Below, piece after piece: positions 33,780 through 43,056 of a stretch of 64,000 nucleotides of DNA. The stretch is from assembly GCA_036745275.1 (NCBI GenBank), contig DAIOGK010000010.1, positions 1-64,000 on the forward strand. Direction: 5' to 3'. Both the position numbers and the translations under genes were made by a program. The DNA is from JAIUNP01 sp020161975 (GTDB lineage Bacteria; Pseudomonadota; Alphaproteobacteria; Rhizobiales; Beijerinckiaceae). Within the stretch, counting starts at the first letter, position 1; each line of letters starts with the position of its first letter. The notes under the pieces were generated by a model. It was given only the letters and a program-made list of their open reading frames with translations, was not told where the DNA came from and searched no databases.

Positions 33780-35066
33780 ATGACACACGCGATGGATCGC
33801 CGCCGCCTGATGACCGGCACGGCTGCTGTCCTGGGGCTCGGCTGGCTTTCCCTTCCGGCCCTTGCCCAGGAAAAGCGGCTCCGGATGTTCTGGTGGGGCT
33901 CCAAGGAGCGCGCAGATCGCACCTTCAAGGGGAACAAACTCTATTCGGCCAAGAATCCGGGCGTGAAGATTGATGGCGAGACCATCGGTTGGTCGGATTA
34001 CTGGCCGCGCATGGCGACCCAAGCCGCCGGGCGCAACCTCGCCGACGTGATCCAGATGGATTACCGTTACATCTTCGAGTATGCCCGCCGCGGCGCGCTC
34101 CTCGACCTCAATCCCTATGTCGGCAAGGCGCTCGATCTGTCGGGCTTCGACAAGAACTCCATTGATTGCGGCAAGGTGGACGGCAAGCTCTATGGCATCA
34201 ACCTGGGCAACAACTCGACCGCCATGCTGGCCAACATCAGCGCCTTCGAGGGGGCCGGTCTCAAGGTGCCAACCGGCGATTTGACCTGGGACGAATACGG
34301 CAAACTTTGCGCGGAATTGACGAAAGCAGCCAAGAAGGACGGCTTCTACGGCTCGATGGATTCTGGCGGTCTTGAGCCAAGCTTCGAGGTCTTCGTGCGC
34401 CAGCGCGGCAAGAACCTCTATTCCGAGGATGGCAAGGCCGGCTTTTCGGCGGAGGATGCCTCGGACTGGTTTGCCTACTGGGATGGGCTGCGCCAGTCAA
34501 AGGCCTGCGTGCCGGCGGATGTGCAGGCGCTCGACAAGCAGAATATCGAGACCAATCCGCTGACGCTCGGCAAGGCGGCGGTGGCCTTTGCCCATTCCAA
34601 CCAGCTCGTCGGCTATCAGGCCGTCAATCCCAACAAGCTGTCGATCGGCATGTATCCGAGCGGCGGCGCCGGAGCGAAGCCCGGCCAGTACCTGAAGCCA
34701 TCGATGTTCTTCTCGGTTGCCGGTACATCCAAGAACCCCGAAGATGCGGTCAAGGTCATCAACTTCGTGATCAACGACCCCGAGGGCGTCAAGGCCTATG
34801 GCGTCGAGCGCGGCGTGCCGCCCTCCTCGAAGTCGCGCGACCTCATCGCCGCTGATCTTGATGCGCTCGGCAAGGCACAGGTTGACTACATCGCATCGGT
34901 GACGAGCAAGGTCGGGCCGCTGCCGCCGCCACCGCCGAAGGGGGCGGGCGAAATTGCCTTCCTGCTGCGCCGGACCAACGAGGAAGTCGGCTTTGGTCGC
35001 ATCAAGCCGGCGGAAGCGGGCAAGAAGTTCCTGACCGAAGCGTCCTCGATCCTGTCACGCGGGTGA
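33780..35066 (+). CDS. Second ABC sugar transporter, substrate-binding protein
   Basis: The product is 428 residues from the ATG at 33780; GGAGG (33767-33771) is 8 bases upstream, while the ATG at 33774 is too close to it. A twin-arginine-like signal (DRRRLMTGTAAVLGLGWLSLPALAQ) suggests Tat export, unusual for sugar-binding proteins but known. The mature protein is a family 1 solute-binding protein (LRMFWWGSKERA...). It is followed by two permeases (4-base overlap) and, after two dehydrogenase genes, by the ATPase. Ligand unknown; presumably the substrate of the surrounding dehydrogenases. Confidence 0.88.
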   Translation: MTHAMDRRRLMTGTAAVLGLGWLSLPALAQEKRLRMFWWGSKERADRTFKGNKLYSAKNPGVKIDGETIGWSDYWPRMATQAAGRNLADVIQMDYRYIFEYARRGALLDLNPYVGKALDLSGFDKNSIDCGKVDGKLYGINLGNNSTAMLANISAFEGAGLKVPTGDLTWDEYGKLCAELTKAAKKDGFYGSMDSGGLEPSFEVFVRQRGKNLYSEDGKAGFSAEDASDWFAYWDGLRQSKACVPADVQALDKQNIETNPLTLGKAAVAFAHSNQLVGYQAVNPNKLSIGMYPSGGAGAKPGQYLKPSMFFSVAGTSKNPEDAVKVINFVINDPEGVKAYGVERGVPPSSKSRDLIAADLDALGKAQVDYIASVTSKVGPLPPPPPKGAGEIAFLLRRTNEEVGFGRIKPAEAGKKFLTEASSILSRG

Positions 35067-35989
35067 ATTCCATGGCGAGCATCGCGCAGCCCTCCAGTGG
35101 TCTTGGCCAGACAGTCCGTAAGTCACTGCCGGCCTACGGCTTTCTGTCGCCGTGGCTGATCGGATTGTTCTGCCTGACCGCCGGGCCGGTGCTCGCCTCG
35201 CTTTACCTGTCCTTCACCAACTTCGACCTGATCCAGACGCCGCGCTGGGTCGGGACGGCCAATTACGAACGCATCTTCACCAACGATCCGAAGTTCATTG
35301 CGGCGATGAAGGTGACCTTCACCTATGTGCTGCTGTCGGTGCCGTTCAAGCTCGCGTTCGCGCTGATGCTGGCGATGGCGCTCAATCGCGGCATCCAGGG
35401 GTTGAGCATCTATCGCGCGATCTTCTACCTGCCGTCGTTGCTTGGCGCGTCCGTGGCGATTGCCGTGCTCTGGCGGCAGGTGTTTGCGGGCGACGGACTG
35501 TTGAATGCCGTGCTGAAGTGGGCGTTCGGCTATCAGGGTCCAAGCTGGATCTCCAACCCCGACTATGCGCTTTACACGCTTGTCAGCCTTTCGATCTGGC
35601 AGTTCGGCTCGCCGATGATCATCTTCCTTGCCGGGCTGCGTCAGATCCCGCAAGACATGTACGAGGCTGCCAGCCTTGATGGCGCGGGCCCGATGCGGCA
35701 GATGTTCAAGATCACGCTGCCGTTGCTCACCCCGGTGATTTTCTTCAATGGCGTGATCCAGACCATCGAGGCGTTCAAGGCGTTCACGCCGGCCTTCATC
35801 GTCTCGGAAGGCACGGGCGGGCCGGTCGATTCCACGATGTTCTACACGCTCTATCTTTACCTTGAGGGCTTTGCCTATCTCAGGATGGGCTATGCCTCGG
35901 CGCTGGCCTGGGTCCTGGTCGTGATCATCGCCTTTTTCACCGCGTTCTCGTTCCTTTCGGCAAAGTACTGGGTGCACTATGACGACTGA
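35063..35989 (+). CDS. Second ABC sugar transporter permease (MalF type)
   Basis: The 308-residue protein begins at GTG 35063, overlapping the binding-protein stop (GTGA), or at the ATG 35072. The first membrane segment is WLIGLFCLTAGPVLASLYLSF, and six segments are visible. The EAA loop reads QDMYEAASLDGAGPMRQMFKITLP. It overlaps the following permease gene by 11 bases. Confidence 0.9.
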   Translation: MNSMASIAQPSSGLGQTVRKSLPAYGFLSPWLIGLFCLTAGPVLASLYLSFTNFDLIQTPRWVGTANYERIFTNDPKFIAAMKVTFTYVLLSVPFKLAFALMLAMALNRGIQGLSIYRAIFYLPSLLGASVAIAVLWRQVFAGDGLLNAVLKWAFGYQGPSWISNPDYALYTLVSLSIWQFGSPMIIFLAGLRQIPQDMYEAASLDGAGPMRQMFKITLPLLTPVIFFNGVIQTIEAFKAFTPAFIVSEGTGGPVDSTMFYTLYLYLEGFAYLRMGYASALAWVLVVIIAFFTAFSFLSAKYWVHYDD

Positions 35990-36872
35990 GATCTCTGTCG
36001 CCGCCCCAGCGGCCGCGCCGCCATCTGTTTTCGCAGGGCCGCCGAAGGGAATCAAGGCGATCCTCCTCCATGCCATCCTGTTCGTGGCATCGCTGGCAAT
36101 GCTCTATCCGCTGATCTGGATGTTCGTGAGTTCGCTCCGCCCCGAGGAGGAGATCTTCTCCAATCCCTCGATCATCCCGAACCATATCGATTTCAGCTCC
36201 TACTGGCGCGGCTGGACGGGCCTGCGCTTCTCCTTCGGTACATTCTTCTGGAACTCGCTGGTGATCTCGGTGCTGTCGGTGATCGGCAACATGATGAGTT
36301 GTTCGCTGGCTGCCTATGCCTTCACGCGCCTCAAGTTCGCCGGCCGCGACTTCTGGTTCGCGCTGATGCTCGGTACGCTGATGATGCCGCAGCATGTGGT
36401 GCTGATCCCGCAGTATGTGCTGTTTCTCAACCTCGGCTGGGTCGATACGATCGCGCCGCTGGTGGTGCCGAAGTTCCTTGCGGTCGACGCCTTCTTCATC
36501 TTCCTGATGGTGCAGTTCTTCCGCGGCATTCCAAAGGAACTCGACGAGGCAGCGGCGATGGATGGGTGCGGGCCGTGGCGCATCTACTGGCGGATCATGT
36601 TACCGCTGTCGATGCCGGTGCTGGCGACGACGGCGATCTTCACTTTCATCTGGACCTGGGACGAGTTCTTTGCGCCGCTCGTCTATCTCAACGACATGGG
36701 TTCCTACACGGTGCAGCTCGGGTTGCGCGCCTTTGTGGACTCGACTGGCAAATCAGACTGGGGTGCGCTGTTCGCCATGTCCGTCGTCACCCTCGTGCCG
36801 GTCCTTGTCCTGTTCGTCCTTTTCCAGCGGCTGCTCATCGAGGGCATCGCGACCACCGGTATGAAACGCTGA
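35979..36872 (+). CDS. Second ABC sugar transporter permease (MalG type)
   Basis: This 297-residue permease has a long polar N-terminus (about 25 residues) and then six membrane segments. Its EAA loop is KELDEAAAMDGCGPWRIYWRIMLP. It forms the channel with the preceding permease. A dehydrogenase gene follows 8 bases later in the same operon. Confidence 0.9.
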   Translation: MTTEISVAAPAAAPPSVFAGPPKGIKAILLHAILFVASLAMLYPLIWMFVSSLRPEEEIFSNPSIIPNHIDFSSYWRGWTGLRFSFGTFFWNSLVISVLSVIGNMMSCSLAAYAFTRLKFAGRDFWFALMLGTLMMPQHVVLIPQYVLFLNLGWVDTIAPLVVPKFLAVDAFFIFLMVQFFRGIPKELDEAAAMDGCGPWRIYWRIMLPLSMPVLATTAIFTFIWTWDEFFAPLVYLNDMGSYTVQLGLRAFVDSTGKSDWGALFAMSVVTLVPVLVLFVLFQRLLIEGIATTGMKR

Positions 36873-36880
36873 GGTTTCCC

Positions 36881-37903
36881 ATGTCCAAGCTCCGTTTTGG
36901 CGTCATCGCCGTCAATCATGACCACATTTTCGGCCAGTGCGAGGCGCTGCTGGAGGCCGGGGCAGAAATGGCCGGTTTTTTTGCCGAGGAGGATGATCTG
37001 GCTGCCCATTTTGCAGCCAGGATGCCGATGGCCAGACGCGTCGACGACAAGCGTCGGCTGCTCGAGGATCCGACAGTACAGCTTATCGTCACTGCGGCCA
37101 TCCCGGGGGATCGGGCAGGCATTGCAATCGAGGCGATGCGTCATGGCAAGGACGCGATGACGGACAAGCCGGGCGTCACCAGTTTCGAGCAGCTCGCCGA
37201 GGTGATGGCGGTGCAGAAGGAGACGGGTCGCATCTTCTCCATCTGCTATTCCGAACATTTCCGGCAGCGCTCCACGGTGAAAGCGGGAGAACTCGTCAAG
37301 GCGGGCGCCATCGGTCGCGTGATCAACATCGTCGGGCTCGGACCGCACCGGTTGCGGAACCATCATCGGCCGGACTGGTTCTTCTCGCGCAACCGCTATG
37401 GCGGGGTTATCTGCGACATCGCCTCGCATCAATGCGCGCAGTATCTGTTTTTTTCGGGCGACGAGACTGCGGAGGTTCTGTCCGCTACGGTGCGCAATGT
37501 TGCAAATCCGGACCGGCCCGGCTTCCAGGATGTCGGCGATTTTCACCTCAGATCCGCCCATGCCACCGGCTATCACCGGGTTGACTGGTTCACGCCGGAC
37601 GGGTTGCCGACCTGGGGCGACGGGCGGCTGTTCATCGCAGGCACGGAAGGAACGATTGAACTCAGGAAATATGTCGATATCGCCGGTCGTCCCGGCGGCG
37701 ATCATCTGTTCCTTGTCGACAAGGCCGGGATGAAGCACATTGATTGCAGCGAAACACCGCTGCCCTATGGTCCGGCGCTGGTGGCGGATGTTCTCAACCG
37801 CACGGAAACGGCAATGCCGCAGGCGCGCTGCTACGAGGCGATGCGCCTTGCGCTGACTGCGCAGAAGCTGGCGGAAGAAACCTCCGGGTGGCCCCATGTC
37901 TAG
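36881..37903 (+). CDS. Gfo/Idh/MocA-family oxidoreductase
   Basis: The product is 340 residues from the ATG at 36881, 8 bases after the permease stop, with GAGG at 36871-36874. A longer open frame upstream is a shadow of the permease gene. The Rossmann start is LRFGVIAVNHDHIFG, and the signature is TDKPGV, a DKP variant of the usual EKP. The likely substrate-binding motif is CDIASHQ. It overlaps the next dehydrogenase gene by 8 bases. The NHDHIFG opening is distinctive of a subgroup without a characterised member that I can name. Confidence 0.82.
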   Translation: MSKLRFGVIAVNHDHIFGQCEALLEAGAEMAGFFAEEDDLAAHFAARMPMARRVDDKRRLLEDPTVQLIVTAAIPGDRAGIAIEAMRHGKDAMTDKPGVTSFEQLAEVMAVQKETGRIFSICYSEHFRQRSTVKAGELVKAGAIGRVINIVGLGPHRLRNHHRPDWFFSRNRYGGVICDIASHQCAQYLFFSGDETAEVLSATVRNVANPDRPGFQDVGDFHLRSAHATGYHRVDWFTPDGLPTWGDGRLFIAGTEGTIELRKYVDIAGRPGGDHLFLVDKAGMKHIDCSETPLPYGPALVADVLNRTETAMPQARCYEAMRLALTAQKLAEETSGWPHV

Positions 37904-38990
37904 GGTTTTCAATGTCGCGGTGATTGGCTGCAACATCGGCCGTTCACATATCGCGGAAGCCTATTCAAAGCTTGGCGACAAATTCCGTGTACTGGCGGTC
38001 TGCGGGCTTGATGTTGTGCAGATGAATGCTGTTGCAGAGGAATTCGGCGTACCGCGCCGTGTCACCTCGTTCGAGGACGTGCTGGCGATGCCGGATATCG
38101 ATATCGTCGATATCTGTACGCCCCCGGCCCTGCATGTGCCGCAGTCGCTGGCGGCTTTGGCAGCCGGCAAGCATGTCATCTGTGAAAAACCCGTCGCCGG
38201 CTCGCTGGCCGAGGTCGATCGGTTGATCGCAGCGGAAATCGCCTCGCCGAAAACGGTGATGCCGATTTTCCAGTATCGCTGGGGCACCGGCTACCAGAAG
38301 GCGTTGAAGCTGGTTCGGGAAGGGATTGCCGGGCGCCCCTATGCCGCCACCGTGGAAACCCACTGGCGGCGGGGTGCGGATTATTATTCCGTGCCCTGGC
38401 GCGGGAAGTTCGAAACTGAACTTGGCGGTGTGCTGGTCGCTCATGCCATCCACATCCACGACCTGCTCTGCGGATTGATGGGGCCGATCCGTTTTGTCTC
38501 GGCGCGGCTGGCGACGCGCGTCAATACCATCGAGGTCGAGGATACGGTGGGCGCCGTGCTGGAAATGGAGACAGGCGCGGTGGTGACGCTCAGCTGCTGC
38601 CTCGGGGCCAGCGACAATCGCAGCCGGCTCCGGGCGATGTTCCAGAATGTTTCCTGCGAAAGTTCGCTGGCGCCCTATAGCCCCGGCGACGAGCCATGGC
38701 AGTTCGATACGCCTGAAGGCGCGGACCGGTCGGCGATCGACTGCGTTCTTGACACCTTCAGCGAGACGCCGCGACGTTTCCTCGGGCAGATGATTGCCTA
38801 TCACGATGCGTTGGTGAACGGCACGACATTGCCGGTGACGCTGGCCGATGCCCGCGCTTCGCTCGAACTCGTTACTGCCATCTACCACGCGCACGATACG
38901 GGTGCCGCCGTGCGCCTGCCCATCGGGCCGGGGCATCCGAAATACCAGAACTGGAAGCCGCAGAATTTGCCCGAAAAGGCGAGGGACTGA
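37896..38990 (+). CDS. Gfo/Idh/MocA-family oxidoreductase
   Basis: The 364-residue protein has the Rossmann opening [15 protein letters not shown] and the signature CEKPVAGS. The substrate domain includes [14 protein letters not shown]. It overlaps the previous gene by 8 bases and ends 1 base before the ATPase start, so all are translated from one mRNA. With the other three Gfo/Idh enzymes of this locus it may act on different carbons or on successive intermediates of one substrate. Confidence 0.85.
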   Translation: MSRVFNVAVIGCNIGRSHIAEAYSKLGDKFRVLAVCGLDVVQMNAVAEEFGVPRRVTSFEDVLAMPDIDIVDICTPPALHVPQSLAALAAGKHVICEKPVAGSLAEVDRLIAAEIASPKTVMPIFQYRWGTGYQKALKLVREGIAGRPYAATVETHWRRGADYYSVPWRGKFETELGGVLVAHAIHIHDLLCGLMGPIRFVSARLATRVNTIEVEDTVGAVLEMETGAVVTLSCCLGASDNRSRLRAMFQNVSCESSLAPYSPGDEPWQFDTPEGADRSAIDCVLDTFSETPRRFLGQMIAYHDALVNGTTLPVTLADARASLELVTAIYHAHDTGAAVRLPIGPGHPKYQNWKPQNLPEKARD

Positions 38991-38991
38991 G

Positions 38992-40065
38992 ATGGCACGC
39001 GTCGACCTCAAGAATGTCCGCAAGAGCTACGGTACCGTTCCCGTCATCCACGGGGTGGATCTGACCATCGAGGATGGCGAGTTTGTCGTGTTTGTCGGGC
39101 CGTCCGGTTGTGGAAAATCGACGCTGCTGCGCATGATTGCCGGACTGGAGGAGATCAATGGCGGCGATATCCTGATTGAGGGTGAACGGATGAATGCCGT
39201 GCCGCCGGCCAAGCGCGGCATTGCCATGGTGTTCCAGTCCTATGCGCTCTATCCGCACATGAGCGTGCGCAAGAATCTCTCCTTCGGGCTTGAGACGGCG
39301 CGCGCACCGAAAGCCGAGATCGAGGCCAAGGTGGCAAAGGCCGCCGAAATTCTCAGGATCGAGCACCTTCTGGATCGTAAGCCGAAGCAGCTTTCGGGCG
39401 GGCAGCGCCAGCGTGTCGCCATTGGCCGGGCCATCGTGCGCGAGCCGCGCCTGTTCCTGTTCGATGAGCCGCTGTCGAACCTCGATGCGGAGCTGCGGGT
39501 GCAGATGCGGGTCGAGATCGCCAAGCTGCACAGCGACCTTGGCACCTCGATGGTCTATGTCACCCATGATCAGGTGGAAGCGATGACGCTCGCCGACAAG
39601 ATCGTGGTTCTGCATGGCGGGGTGATCGAGCAGGTCGGCTCGCCGCTCGATCTTTACAACAACCCGGCGAATATCTTTGTTGCCGGCTTCATCGGCAGCC
39701 CGCGGATGAATTTCTTCAAGGGCAAGGCGGTTGCCGGCAAGACGCTGGCGCTCGAAATGGCTGGGACGGTCATTCCCGTACCCCTGACGCCGCCGGCGGG
39801 CCTTACCGATGTTGTTCTCGGCGTCCGGCCTGAGCATATCAGCATCGGCGGAACGGATGGTGTCCTGCTCGGGCGCGCCACCATCGACATCGTGGAACAG
39901 CTTGGCGGGCAGACCATTGCCTATGGCCGGTTTGCCGACGGGCAAAATGTCACGATTGTCTGCGAGGGCCAGAAGCAGATTGCCCATAAGCAAGAGGTTG
40001 AACTTCGGGCCCTTCCTACCCTTCTCCACGCCTTTGACGGCACGGAGAAGCGCATCACCGCCTGA
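38992..40065 (+). CDS. Second ABC sugar transporter ATPase (UgpC/MalK type)
   Basis: The product is 357 residues from the ATG at 38992; the frame is open upstream to 38848 but there it shadows the dehydrogenase. Walker A is GPSGCGKST (36-44), the signature is [14 protein letters not shown], Walker B is [12 protein letters not shown], the switch is YVTHDQ, and a TOBE domain begins near [10 protein letters not shown]. It completes the second CUT1 importer even though two dehydrogenase genes separate it from the permeases. It ends 6 bases before the converging DUF1178 gene. Confidence 0.92.
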   Translation: MARVDLKNVRKSYGTVPVIHGVDLTIEDGEFVVFVGPSGCGKSTLLRMIAGLEEINGGDILIEGERMNAVPPAKRGIAMVFQSYALYPHMSVRKNLSFGLETARAPKAEIEAKVAKAAEILRIEHLLDRKPKQLSGGQRQRVAIGRAIVREPRLFLFDEPLSNLDAELRVQMRVEIAKLHSDLGTSMVYVTHDQVEAMTLADKIVVLHGGVIEQVGSPLDLYNNPANIFVAGFIGSPRMNFFKGKAVAGKTLALEMAGTVIPVPLTPPAGLTDVVLGVRPEHISIGGTDGVLLGRATIDIVEQLGGQTIAYGRFADGQNVTIVCEGQKQIAHKQEVELRALPTLLHAFDGTEKRITA

Positions 40066-40071
40066 GGCCGT

Positions 40072-40506
40072 TTAACTCCGCTCGTCCGGCAGGGCTGGCA
40101 AGGGCAGAATGCTGATGCCTTCCTCGACCAGCGCCTCGGCTTCCTTGCCGGTGGTCTTGCCGTGGATGACGCGCTCTTCGCTCTCGCCATAGTGGATCTT
40201 GCGCGCCTCGTCGGCAAAACGCGGGCCGACATCCTCGGAGTTTTCGGCAAGATAGCGATGGAGATCCCCGATCATTCGGCGAATGGCGGTCGCGCGCTGG
40301 TCCATCAGGGCTGGTGTCTCGGCGGGCGGCATTTCGGCATCCGTCCGCGCCACCTGCGGCGCCATCACCTGCTTTGTGATCTGCACAGAGCCGCAAACCG
40401 GGCAGGAGACGAGCGACCTTGCCACCTGTGCCTCGTAGTCGTCCGAACTGCGGAACCAGCTTTCAAAGGCATGAGCGCTGTCGCAGGCAAGCGCGTAGCG
40501 GATCAT
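40072..40506 (-). CDS. DUF1178 family protein
   Basis: The 144-residue protein has the DUF1178 pattern: an N-terminal MIRYALACDSAHAFESWFRS, a CPVCGS knuckle near residue 35 and a basic and acidic C-terminus with HYGESEERVIHG. The family is widespread in alphaproteobacteria; its function is unknown. The N-terminus resembles small regulatory zinc-ribbon proteins, although only one CxxC pair is visible. It lies 4 bases after the glutaredoxin gene, a common arrangement. Confidence 0.87.
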   Translation of the reverse strand: MIRYALACDSAHAFESWFRSSDDYEAQVARSLVSCPVCGSVQITKQVMAPQVARTDAEMPPAETPALMDQRATAIRRMIGDLHRYLAENSEDVGPRFADEARKIHYGESEERVIHGKTTGKEAEALVEEGISILPLPALPDERS

Positions 40507-40510
40507 CGTG

Positions 40511-40768
40511 TCATCCCTTCAGAAGTGGATCGAGGCCGCTGCGCGCATCGAGCGCGTGAAGATCGTCCGAGCCACCGACATGGGTGCCGCCGATAAAGAT
40601 CTGCGGCACCGTCCGCCGCCCGCCCGAGCGGGAGAGCATGGTCTCGAACGCAGCGGGCTCTCGTGACAAGTCGATTTCGGTGAAGGCAACGCCCTTGGCC
40701 TTGAGCAGCGACTTGGCCGCATGGCAATAGCCACAGAGCGGGCGAGTGTAGATCGTCACGTCGGTCAT
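40511..40768 (-). CDS. grxC: Glutaredoxin 3
   Basis: The product is 85 residues from the ATG at 40768. A longer frame begins upstream at 40840 but adds 24 residues without likeness. The dithiol active site CGYC is in TRPLCGYCHAAKSLL, and the glutathione-binding TVPQIFIGG and GGSDDL segments are intact. GrxC reduces disulfides with glutathione in the cytoplasm. Next to ComF and DUF1178, as often seen in alphaproteobacteria. Confidence 0.93.
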   Translation of the reverse strand: MTDVTIYTRPLCGYCHAAKSLLKAKGVAFTEIDLSREPAAFETMLSRSGGRRTVPQIFIGGTHVGGSDDLHALDARSGLDPLLKG

Positions 40769-40841
40769 GGTCCAATCCCCGGAGGACATCCTGCGTTTCA
40801 ATGACACCATCAAAACGCAGTACGCATTTGCTTTTCCCATT

Positions 40842-41633
40842 TCATATGGGGTTTTTCATCGGATCGGCAACCTTTGTGAAGGTGAGCACATCGACGCGTT
40901 CTGCACCGGCCCTCAGCAGGACACGGGCGGCAGCATTGAGTGTCGCCCCCGTGGTATGAACGTCGTCGACGAGGATAAGGGCCTTGCCCCGCAGTTGCAT
41001 CCGCGCGCGCTCTGTCACGCCGAAGGCGCCTTGCAGGTTGGCGATGCGCTGGTTGCGCGTGAGGCCGATCTGCTGGGGGGTGCGCTTCTTGCGAATCAGC
41101 GCACCGGCCATGACGGGCAGACCGCTCGCCGTGCCGACGGCCTCGGCCAGCGCCTGTGACTGGTTGAAACGGCGCCACATCAGGCGCGTCCAGTGCAGCG
41201 GAACCGGGATGATTGCGTCGGCGCCATCGATGAGTTCGCGGCCCGCCGCTGCCATCATGCGCCCCATCGGCTGGGCGAGATCGAGCCGGTCGGAGAATTT
41301 CAGGCGGTGGACGAAGGCGCGGGCATGACCTTCGTGCAGGGCCACGGCGCGGGCGCGGCCAAACACCGGCGGCTCGGCAATGGCAGCGGGCGAGAGCAGC
41401 GTGCCGCCGATGTCGACGGAAAAAGGAATGCCGAGGCGCTCGCAATAGGGGCGGGCAATGAAGGACACCTCATGCCAGCAGGTGCCGCAGAGCGTGCCGG
41501 GTTCCGCCGTACCGGCGCCGCAGCCGGGACAGTGGGCCGGATAGACGATATCGAGCGTGCGCCGCCCGAAGCGGGCCAGCCAGCTGCGCCAGCGGGGCCT
41601 TGAGGGTGCGGCAGGGACGGAGGAATCCGACAT
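40842..41633 (-). CDS. comF: ComF family phosphoribosyltransferase-like protein
   Basis: The 263-residue protein has the ComF layout: an N-terminal zinc ribbon (CPGC at 35-38, CGTC at 49-52), then a double-wing domain and a C-terminal PRTase domain with the PRPP loop LILVDDVHTTGATL. ComF proteins aid DNA uptake and processing in competent bacteria, but many non-competent species have them. It is divergent from a methyltransferase gene at 41763. Confidence 0.9.
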   Translation of the reverse strand: MSDSSVPAAPSRPRWRSWLARFGRRTLDIVYPAHCPGCGAGTAEPGTLCGTCWHEVSFIARPYCERLGIPFSVDIGGTLLSPAAIAEPPVFGRARAVALHEGHARAFVHRLKFSDRLDLAQPMGRMMAAAGRELIDGADAIIPVPLHWTRLMWRRFNQSQALAEAVGTASGLPVMAGALIRKKRTPQQIGLTRNQRIANLQGAFGVTERARMQLRGKALILVDDVHTTGATLNAAARVLLRAGAERVDVLTFTKVADPMKNPI

Positions 41634-41674
41634 GGCCCTTCATAGCATGAACTGGGGCAGCGCGCCCGCCCGTT

Positions 41675-41735
41675 TGTCGTTCTGCCGGGCTGTCGTCCTG
41701 CCATCTGTCGTCTTGTTATCTGTCGTCTTGCCAGC
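41675..41735 (+). repeat. Four short tandem repeats of TGTCGTYCTG
   Basis: TGTCGT followed by a C/T-rich tail recurs at 41675, 41691, 41706 and 41721, with periods of 16, 15 and 15 bases. The copies lie in the 129-base divergent intergenic region between comF and the methyltransferase gene. Role unknown; they could be slippage-prone or a repeated regulator site. Confidence 0.55.
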
Positions 41736-41762
41736 CTGCGTCCGGGTGCCCTACACCGGGGT

Positions 41763-42620
41763 ATGTCACCTGTTCCCCGGCTTTTTGATTCCGCACTTCA
41801 GCGCCAGCGTTTGGCGCGTGCGCGACAGTTGGGGCCTGAGACCTTCCTGATCGACCGGGCAGCGGAGGATCTTTCCGAGCGGCTCGAGGCCGTGCAGCGG
41901 ACCTTCGCGACATGTCTTGATTTCGGAACGCCCGGCCACGAGGCCGTGGCCGTGCTTCGGGCCCGAAATGCGGCGGCGCGCATTCGGCATGTATCGGCCG
42001 TGGAGGCAGATCTGGAGGCGCCAGCGCTTGCCGGCGAAGCCTATGACCTCATCGTGTCGCTGCTCGCCCTGCATCATGTCAATGATCTTCCGGGCGTGCT
42101 TGCGCAACTGCGGCAGGCGCTGGTGCCGGATGGGTTGCTTCTCGCTGCCGTGCCGGGAGGAGACACGCTGATTGAACTGAGAACGGCGTTCATGGCAGCG
42201 GAAGAAGAGCTTATGGGTGGTGCAGCGCCCCGCATCTCCCCCTTTGCCGATGTGCGCTCTCTTGGCCAACTGCTGCAACGGGCAGGCCTTGCCTTGCCGG
42301 TTGCCGATGGCGAGCGGGTGATCGTGCGTTATGCCGATCCCGTCGGATTGTTGCGCGATCTCAGGCACATGGGGGCGACGAATGTGCTGGTCGAGCGCGC
42401 CCGCCGGCCATTGCGGCGTGCCGTGCTGTTCCGGGCCATGCAGATTTATCGCGAGCGTTTTTCCGATCCCGATGGCCGGGTGCGCGCGACCTTCGAGTTT
42501 GTCTGGCTGACCGGCTGGGCGCCGCATGAAAGCCAGCAGAAGCCGCTGCGGCCAGGATCGGCGAAGATGAAACTGGCGGATGCCCTGAAGGCGCTGACGC
42601 CGGAGACGGGCCATGAGTGA
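41763..42620 (+). CDS. Class I SAM-dependent methyltransferase (BioC/NDUFAF5-like)
   Basis: The 285-residue protein has the family opening LFDSALQRQRLARA, a degenerate SAM motif (CLDFGTPGHEA), DLIVSLLALHHVNDLPGVL and LVPDGLLLAAVPGG. This matches the alphaproteobacterial proteins related to BioC and to the mitochondrial complex I assembly hydroxylase/methyltransferase NDUFAF5. The substrate is not known from sequence. Translation starts at the ATG 41763; the gene overlaps the downstream thioesterase by 8 bases. Confidence 0.83.
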   Translation: MSPVPRLFDSALQRQRLARARQLGPETFLIDRAAEDLSERLEAVQRTFATCLDFGTPGHEAVAVLRARNAAARIRHVSAVEADLEAPALAGEAYDLIVSLLALHHVNDLPGVLAQLRQALVPDGLLLAAVPGGDTLIELRTAFMAAEEELMGGAAPRISPFADVRSLGQLLQRAGLALPVADGERVIVRYADPVGLLRDLRHMGATNVLVERARRPLRRAVLFRAMQIYRERFSDPDGRVRATFEFVWLTGWAPHESQQKPLRPGSAKMKLADALKALTPETGHE

Positions 42621-43056
42621 GCGAAAGCCCCGTCCGGTGCGGGATGAGTTCCGGCGATTTGCGACCATTCCGACGCGCTGGGCCGACAATGACGCCTTCG
42701 GCCATGTCAACAACGTGCAATATTACGCCTATTTCGATACGGTCGTGAACGAGGCGCTGGTGCGGGCCGGGCTGCTGGATATTACCGGCAGCGCAATTGT
42801 CGGGCTGGTGGTGGAAACAAGCTGCACCTTCTTTGCCTCGATCGCCTTTCCGGATGTGCTTGAGGTAGGGATGGCGATCGAGAAGATCGGCACCTCGTCC
42901 CTCACCTACCGGCTTGGCGTATTCCGGCAGGGTGAGCCGGCGGCGGCTGCCGCCGGGCGTTTCGTGCATGTCTATGTCGAGCGGCTTAGCCAGCGCCCGG
43001 TCCGCCTGCCTGACGGGCTGCGCCGCTATGCTGAGGGGCTCCTGGTCAGGCCCTGA
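42613..43056 (+). CDS. Acyl-CoA thioesterase (4-hydroxybenzoyl-CoA thioesterase-like hotdog fold)
   Basis: The 147-residue hotdog-fold protein carries the conserved RWADNDAFGHVNNVQYYAYFD segment, with the catalytic Asp and Asn-rich loop, and a central VVETSCTFFASIAFPD. Such enzymes hydrolyse acyl-CoA thioesters in the cytoplasm. It overlaps the preceding methyltransferase gene by 8 bases and the convergent methyltransferase gene at its 3' end by 11 bases. Confidence 0.88.
   Translation: MSERKPRPVRDEFRRFATIPTRWADNDAFGHVNNVQYYAYFDTVVNEALVRAGLLDITGSAIVGLVVETSCTFFASIAFPDVLEVGMAIEKIGTSSLTYRLGVFRQGEPAAAAAGRFVHVYVERLSQRPVRLPDGLRRYAEGLLVRP

Noticed and set aside
41674..41735. CRISPR-like array
   Set aside because: The repeats are too short (15-16 bases total period) and contiguous without spacers; no cas genes are present anywhere in the window.
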